The notes under the pieces: model-generated
Told to the model about the DNA's origin: nothing
What the model saw: only the letters and a program-made list of their open reading frames with translations
The model's database searches: none
Source: CAYMOV01 sp964392085
Lineage (GTDB): Bacteria > Oederibacteriota > Muellerivitia > Muellerivitales > Muellerivitaceae
Assembly: GCA_964392085.1 (NCBI GenBank)
Contig: CAYMOV010000099.1
Location: 1 to 8,482 of the forward strand
DNA length: 8,482 nucleotides
Direction: 5' to 3'
Made by a program: the position numbers and the translations under genes
Shown: positions 6,334 to 8,482 of the stretch, in pieces
Layout of the letters: every line of letters starts with the position of its first letter
Numbering within the stretch: the stretch's first letter is position 1

Positions 6334-7547
6334 AGCGAAAGAGGACCACCGCGGCCCACGCGGCCTATTCCCATATGGGACTTTCCCGGGACCCCTTCAC
6401 GACCATGGCCCTTCCCGAGGGGCGGCTGGCCGATTTCGTCGGGCGCGGGATCCAGGCGGACCGCCTCGCCGCGGCGCTCTTCGCCCTCCACAACGTGGCG
6501 GTGGCGGGGGAGCCCGGCTCCGGCAAGAGCAGCCTCCTTCAACTGGTCCGGTCCCGCATCCCGAAGGATTTCCACGTGGTCTCCATCGGGGTGCCGGTGG
6601 ACGATCCCGCCTACCTCCTCCAAGAATTGCTCCAGGAACTGACGTCGGTCCTTCCGTCCCCGAGGACCCTACGGGTTTCGGGCAAGCGCCCGAAGGGCGA
6701 CGCCAGCGCGCTGAAGTTTTCCGCCCTGACCCAGGTGAAGCGTCTCGTGGCCGAAGCCCGGAAACCGGTCCTCATGTTCGTGGACGACCTGGAAAAGATC
6801 CAAGGCGATCGGGTGGCGCACCTCACGCGGTCCGAGCGGACGCTCCAGGTATTGGAACGGCTCAAGGGACTGTTCGAGATGCCCAACGCGGCGTTCGCCC
6901 TTTCCCTCCAGGACGAGTTCCACGCCAAGGTCCGGGAAGTGGTGAAGGCCGGGGCCGACCCCACGGTGTTGGGCCTCTTCAAGACCGTGGTGCGGGTGGA
7001 GCCCTTGGCCCCCCCGGAACTCCGACAGGTCGTGGAAAGGCGGCTCCAGGGCGCGGGTTGGAAAAAACGGACCGACGAATTCTTCGATCCCGAGACGCTG
7101 AACCTGGCCGTGGCCCTGTCCCACGGCAACCCACGGCGGCTGATGTTCCTCCTGTCCGAGGCCCTGGACCGGGCCTTTTTGCGCCGCGGCCCGAGGGTCG
7201 AGTACCAGGACCTTTTCGAGGCGATGAACGAGCACCTGGACCTGGACCAGGTCTGCAAAAAACTCCTGTTCTTCCTGGCGAAATCCGGCCGGGCCATGGC
7301 CTCCAACCTCGATCTCCAGGCCTTCATGGGGCTCGATTCGGTGTCCCTGAACCGGCGGTTCGAGATCCTGGTCAAGACCCGCCTGGCGGAGCGGGCCAAC
7401 GTCTCGGACGGGTCGTTCGTTTACGCCCTCCCGGGGCTGGCGCAGGGGGTGGAGGACGCCCCGCCGCCGTCTGGCCGCTCCCTCACGCGGGTGGAGAAGT
7501 TCAAGGACGAGAAGATGTGGGTGCTCGACCCCGACGCCACGGAATAA
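6330..7547 (+). CDS. AAA+ ATPase with Orc1/Cdc6-like sensor 2 and probable C-terminal winged helix
   Basis: This is a 405-residue P-loop ATPase whose cellular role I cannot name. After a basic N-terminus, the stretch GLSRDPF (17-23) and a FVGR box (36-39) precede the nucleotide-binding core, as in ExeA-like and Orc1/Cdc6-like ATPases. Walker A is GEPGSGKS (60-67) and Walker B is VLMFVDD (147-153), with Asp152 and Asp153. A sensor-1-like strand lies near 188-194. The sensor-2 region SHGNPRRL (264-271) resembles the GDARRAL of Orc1/Cdc6. Residues about 305-370 look like a winged helix, so DNA binding is plausible. The last 35 residues are Pro-rich and then charged. The start is uncertain: ATG 6330 fits the overlap with the short leader frame, while TTG 6315 and ATG 6375 are in-frame alternatives. 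It lies 140 bp after the cyclase on the same strand. It might be an Orc-like, STAND-like or secretion-type ATPase. Confidence 0.82.
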   Translation: MKRKRTTAAHAAYSHMGLSRDPFTTMALPEGRLADFVGRGIQADRLAAALFALHNVAVAGEPGSGKSSLLQLVRSRIPKDFHVVSIGVPVDDPAYLLQELLQELTSVLPSPRTLRVSGKRPKGDASALKFSALTQVKRLVAEARKPVLMFVDDLEKIQGDRVAHLTRSERTLQVLERLKGLFEMPNAAFALSLQDEFHAKVREVVKAGADPTVLGLFKTVVRVEPLAPPELRQVVERRLQGAGWKKRTDEFFDPETLNLAVALSHGNPRRLMFLLSEALDRAFLRRGPRVEYQDLFEAMNEHLDLDQVCKKLLFFLAKSGRAMASNLDLQAFMGLDSVSLNRRFEILVKTRLAERANVSDGSFVYALPGLAQGVEDAPPPSGRSLTRVEKFKDEKMWVLDPDATE

Positions 7548-7627
7548 GCGAAAACGGCAACACGTTTAATCACGATGGACACGGTGTTCGCGATGGTTTT
7601 GGGTCAACATCCGGTGGAAAAACCTAA

Positions 7628-7642
7628 CCTCCATTGTGGAGG
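7628..7642 (+). terminator. Hairpin after the ATPase gene, possible weak terminator
   Basis: CCTCCA (7628-7633) and TGGAGG (7637-7642) pair perfectly around a TTG loop and are followed by ATTCTT. The stem is short but stable and lies 80 bases after the ATPase stop. The right arm is also a perfect Shine-Dalgarno sequence, so the hairpin may instead hide a ribosome binding site. Confidence 0.35.
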
Positions 7643-7655
7643 ATTCTTGAACATA

Positions 7656-7722
7656 GGGGCCGTTGGGCCCTTTGGGTCCATTGGGGTGAACATGCTTGGC
7701 GGTTAAGCCGTTGAAAGGGTCC
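7656..7722 (+). promoter_or_regulatory. Structured cutA leader: G-quadruplex-type motif and possible anti-Shine-Dalgarno stem
   Basis: Four G runs (7656-7659, 7665-7667, 7674-7676, 7683-7686) are separated by 5, 6 and 6 bases, which fits the usual G-quadruplex pattern on the + strand. In competition, GGGCC (7657-7661) can pair with GGCCC (7666-7670). GGGCCCTTT (7665-7673) can also pair over 9 bases, with one G-T wobble, with AAAGGGTCC (7714-7722), which contains the cutA ribosome binding site. These folds use the same bases and exclude each other, so the leader could switch cutA translation on and off. Pairing is read from sequence; regulation is inferred. Confidence 0.4.
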
Positions 7723-7725
7723 CTG

Positions 7726-8049
7726 ATGAAATACGTCGTCGTGATGGTGACCACGCCGAACCGCGCGACCAGCCTCCGGCTGGCGAAGCTTCTGGTCGGG
7801 AAAAAGCTGGCGGCTTGCGTGAACATCGTCCCGGGGCTCACAAGCCTATTCCGTTGGAAGGGAAAGGTGGAACGGGCCCGGGAGGAACTCTTGGTGATCA
7901 AGACGGCTGCCCCGCGGTACCCGGCCCTGGAAAAGGCCGTCCGCGGCGCCCACCCCTACGAGACCTGCGAGATCCTCGCCTTGCCGGTGGATCGCGGGAA
8001 CCCCGCCTACTTAAGGTGGATCGAACAAAGCTTGGGTTCGAGACCCTGA
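7726..8049 (+). CDS. cutA: CutA1 divalent-cation tolerance protein
   Basis: CutA1 is a small, very stable trimeric protein with a ferredoxin-like fold related to PII signalling proteins. In E. coli it was linked to copper tolerance, but its exact role remains unclear. The 107 residues match the usual length and carry the family hallmarks in order: an N-terminal strand VVVMVTTP, the core ACVNIVPGLTSLFRWKGK (30-47), LLVIKT (55-60), HPYE (76-79) and the closing EILALPV followed by GNPAYLRWI. Cys31 and Cys81 are candidate metal ligands, though I cannot show binding. ATG 7726 is preferred because AAAGGG (7714-7719) lies 6 bases upstream; TTG 7696 would add ten residues outside the family core. The gene stands 178 bp after the ATPase and 75 bp before the next gene, with a possibly regulatory leader. 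Confidence 0.95.
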   Translation: MKYVVVMVTTPNRATSLRLAKLLVGKKLAACVNIVPGLTSLFRWKGKVERAREELLVIKTAAPRYPALEKAVRGAHPYETCEILALPVDRGNPAYLRWIEQSLGSRP

Positions 8050-8064
8050 CCGGTTCCTTGCGGA

Positions 8065-8080
8065 CCCCGGGACCCCGGGG
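8065..8080 (+). terminator. GC-only hairpin between cutA and the membrane protein gene
   Basis: CCCCGG (8065-8070) and CCGGGG (8075-8080) form a perfect 6-bp stem with loop GACC, 15 bases after the cutA stop. No T run follows, so it is not a typical intrinsic terminator. It ends directly before an in-frame GTG-ATG pair (8080-8085) and would hinder initiation there. Confidence 0.35.
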
Positions 8081-8124
8081 TGATGGGACCGGGCGATAGG
8101 CGTCGAACGAAGATCGGAAACACC

Positions 8125-8482
8125 GTGGCGTACTCTGATCATCAACACCAGACCTTGGGATGGGTCCTCCGGATCCACGCCATCATGGTCTCTGTCCTGT
8201 TTTTCCTGGTTCTTTTCGTCGAGAAAAACGACAAGCCTGAAACCTTCACCTCCATCGACCTTTGCCTGACCGGCGGGGTGACCATCCTGGCCCTTTACTT
8301 CCTCTATAAGATCCGGCGGGCGGAACGTTGGCTGGCCCCCATCCTCTTCCTCATGGACGGGCTTTTCATCGCTATGGCCGTGGCCCTCAGCGGCGGGTCG
8401 GTCAGTTATTACCTTCCTCTCTTCCTGGTGAGCCTGTCGGGGGCGATCCTGTCCTGCACGCCCCGGGTCATCCTGACGGTGG
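8125..8482 (+). CDS. Multi-helix membrane protein, probably N-terminal sensor region of a PilS-type histidine kinase (3' end outside window)
   Basis: About 119 residues are visible and the frame runs off the window. After a short polar start (MAYSDHQHQ), the protein has four hydrophobic segments, near residues 17-33, 44-61, 70-88 and 95-110. Short charged turns such as YKIRRAERW connect some of them. The pattern of a third helix containing a DGLF-type turn, then SGGSVSYYLPLFLVSLSGAIL, resembles the membrane sensor domain of PilS/NtrB-type kinases, where a GG-x-S segment precedes a conserved hydrophobic stretch. The kinase domain would lie beyond the window, so the assignment is provisional. 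GTG 8125 has a weak GGAAA 4 bases upstream. ATG 8083 is in frame and would add 14 residues, but it sits right behind a strong hairpin. The frame is open back to 8050, after the stop at 8047. Confidence 0.6.
   Translation, partial: MAYSDHQHQTLGWVLRIHAIMVSVLFFLVLFVEKNDKPETFTSIDLCLTGGVTILALYFLYKIRRAERWLAPILFLMDGLFIAMAVALSGGSVSYYLPLFLVSLSGAILSCTPRVILTV

Noticed and set aside
6299..7627. A 442-codon + strand frame overlapping the ATPase gene
   Set aside because: Its product is dominated by Pro, Gly and Arg and lacks motifs, while the neighbouring frame carries Walker A and B motifs.
7647..7706. A 19-codon TTG-initiated frame after the GGAGG at 7638-7642
   Set aside because: The spacing of 4 bases is short, the start codon is weak, the site is inside a hairpin and the product is simple Gly-rich sequence. 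It is more likely an accident of the G-rich leader.
1..8482. A defence island, mobile element or other new multi-gene system
   Set aside because: No transposase, integrase, terminal repeats, direct-repeat array or toxin-antitoxin pair is visible, and base and codon use are uniform. The only uncharacterised protein is the single AAA+ ATPase, so calling a system would go beyond the evidence.

Overview
This window is a GC-rich stretch of bacterial chromosome in which every recognisable gene lies on the + strand. I found no RNA gene, insertion sequence, CRISPR array or prophage feature. The genes point to a free-living, respiring Gram-negative-type bacterium: a proton-pumping complex I, a class III nucleotide cyclase and the start of what looks like a membrane sensor kinase. 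Both the codon choice (G/C at most third positions) and the many antisense shadow reading frames fit a high-GC genome. The phylum cannot be fixed from the sequence. The gene set and its loose arrangement would suit a poorly cultivated deep-branching lineage as well as a known one.

Positions 1-3325 are the 3' end of a nuo operon: the tail of nuoL, then nuoM and nuoN, which overlap by 4 bp. These are the three antiporter-like membrane subunits of NADH-quinone oxidoreductase. All the charged residues expected in the NuoM and NuoN proton channels are present. A 167-bp gap holding an imperfect inverted repeat and a possible promoter separates nuoN from a phosphohexomutase (phosphoglucomutase/phosphomannomutase family, 3493-4917) with all four active-site loops.

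Positions 4918-5148 are a 231-bp non-coding gap with nested inverted repeats. A two-helix membrane-anchored class III adenylate cyclase follows (5149-6189) with a full catalytic residue set. After a hairpin comes an AAA+ ATPase with an Orc1/Cdc6-like sensor-2 region and a probable C-terminal winged helix (6330-7547). Its start codon overlaps the stop of a 14-codon leader ORF that has the better ribosome binding site, which suggests translational coupling.

Positions 7548-7725 form another structured gap, containing a hairpin, a G-quadruplex-type motif and a segment complementary to the cutA ribosome binding site. cutA follows (7726-8049). The window ends inside a multi-helix membrane protein that resembles the sensor part of a PilS-type histidine kinase.

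The second half reads as a series of single genes rather than one pathway operon. Apart from cAMP signalling by the cyclase and probable sensing by the last gene, I cannot link them into one system. No clearly new multi-gene system is demonstrated. The points most worth a second look are the cutA leader, the leader ORF of the ATPase, the Orc1/Cdc6-like ATPase beside a cyclase, and the folded region between the phosphohexomutase and the cyclase.
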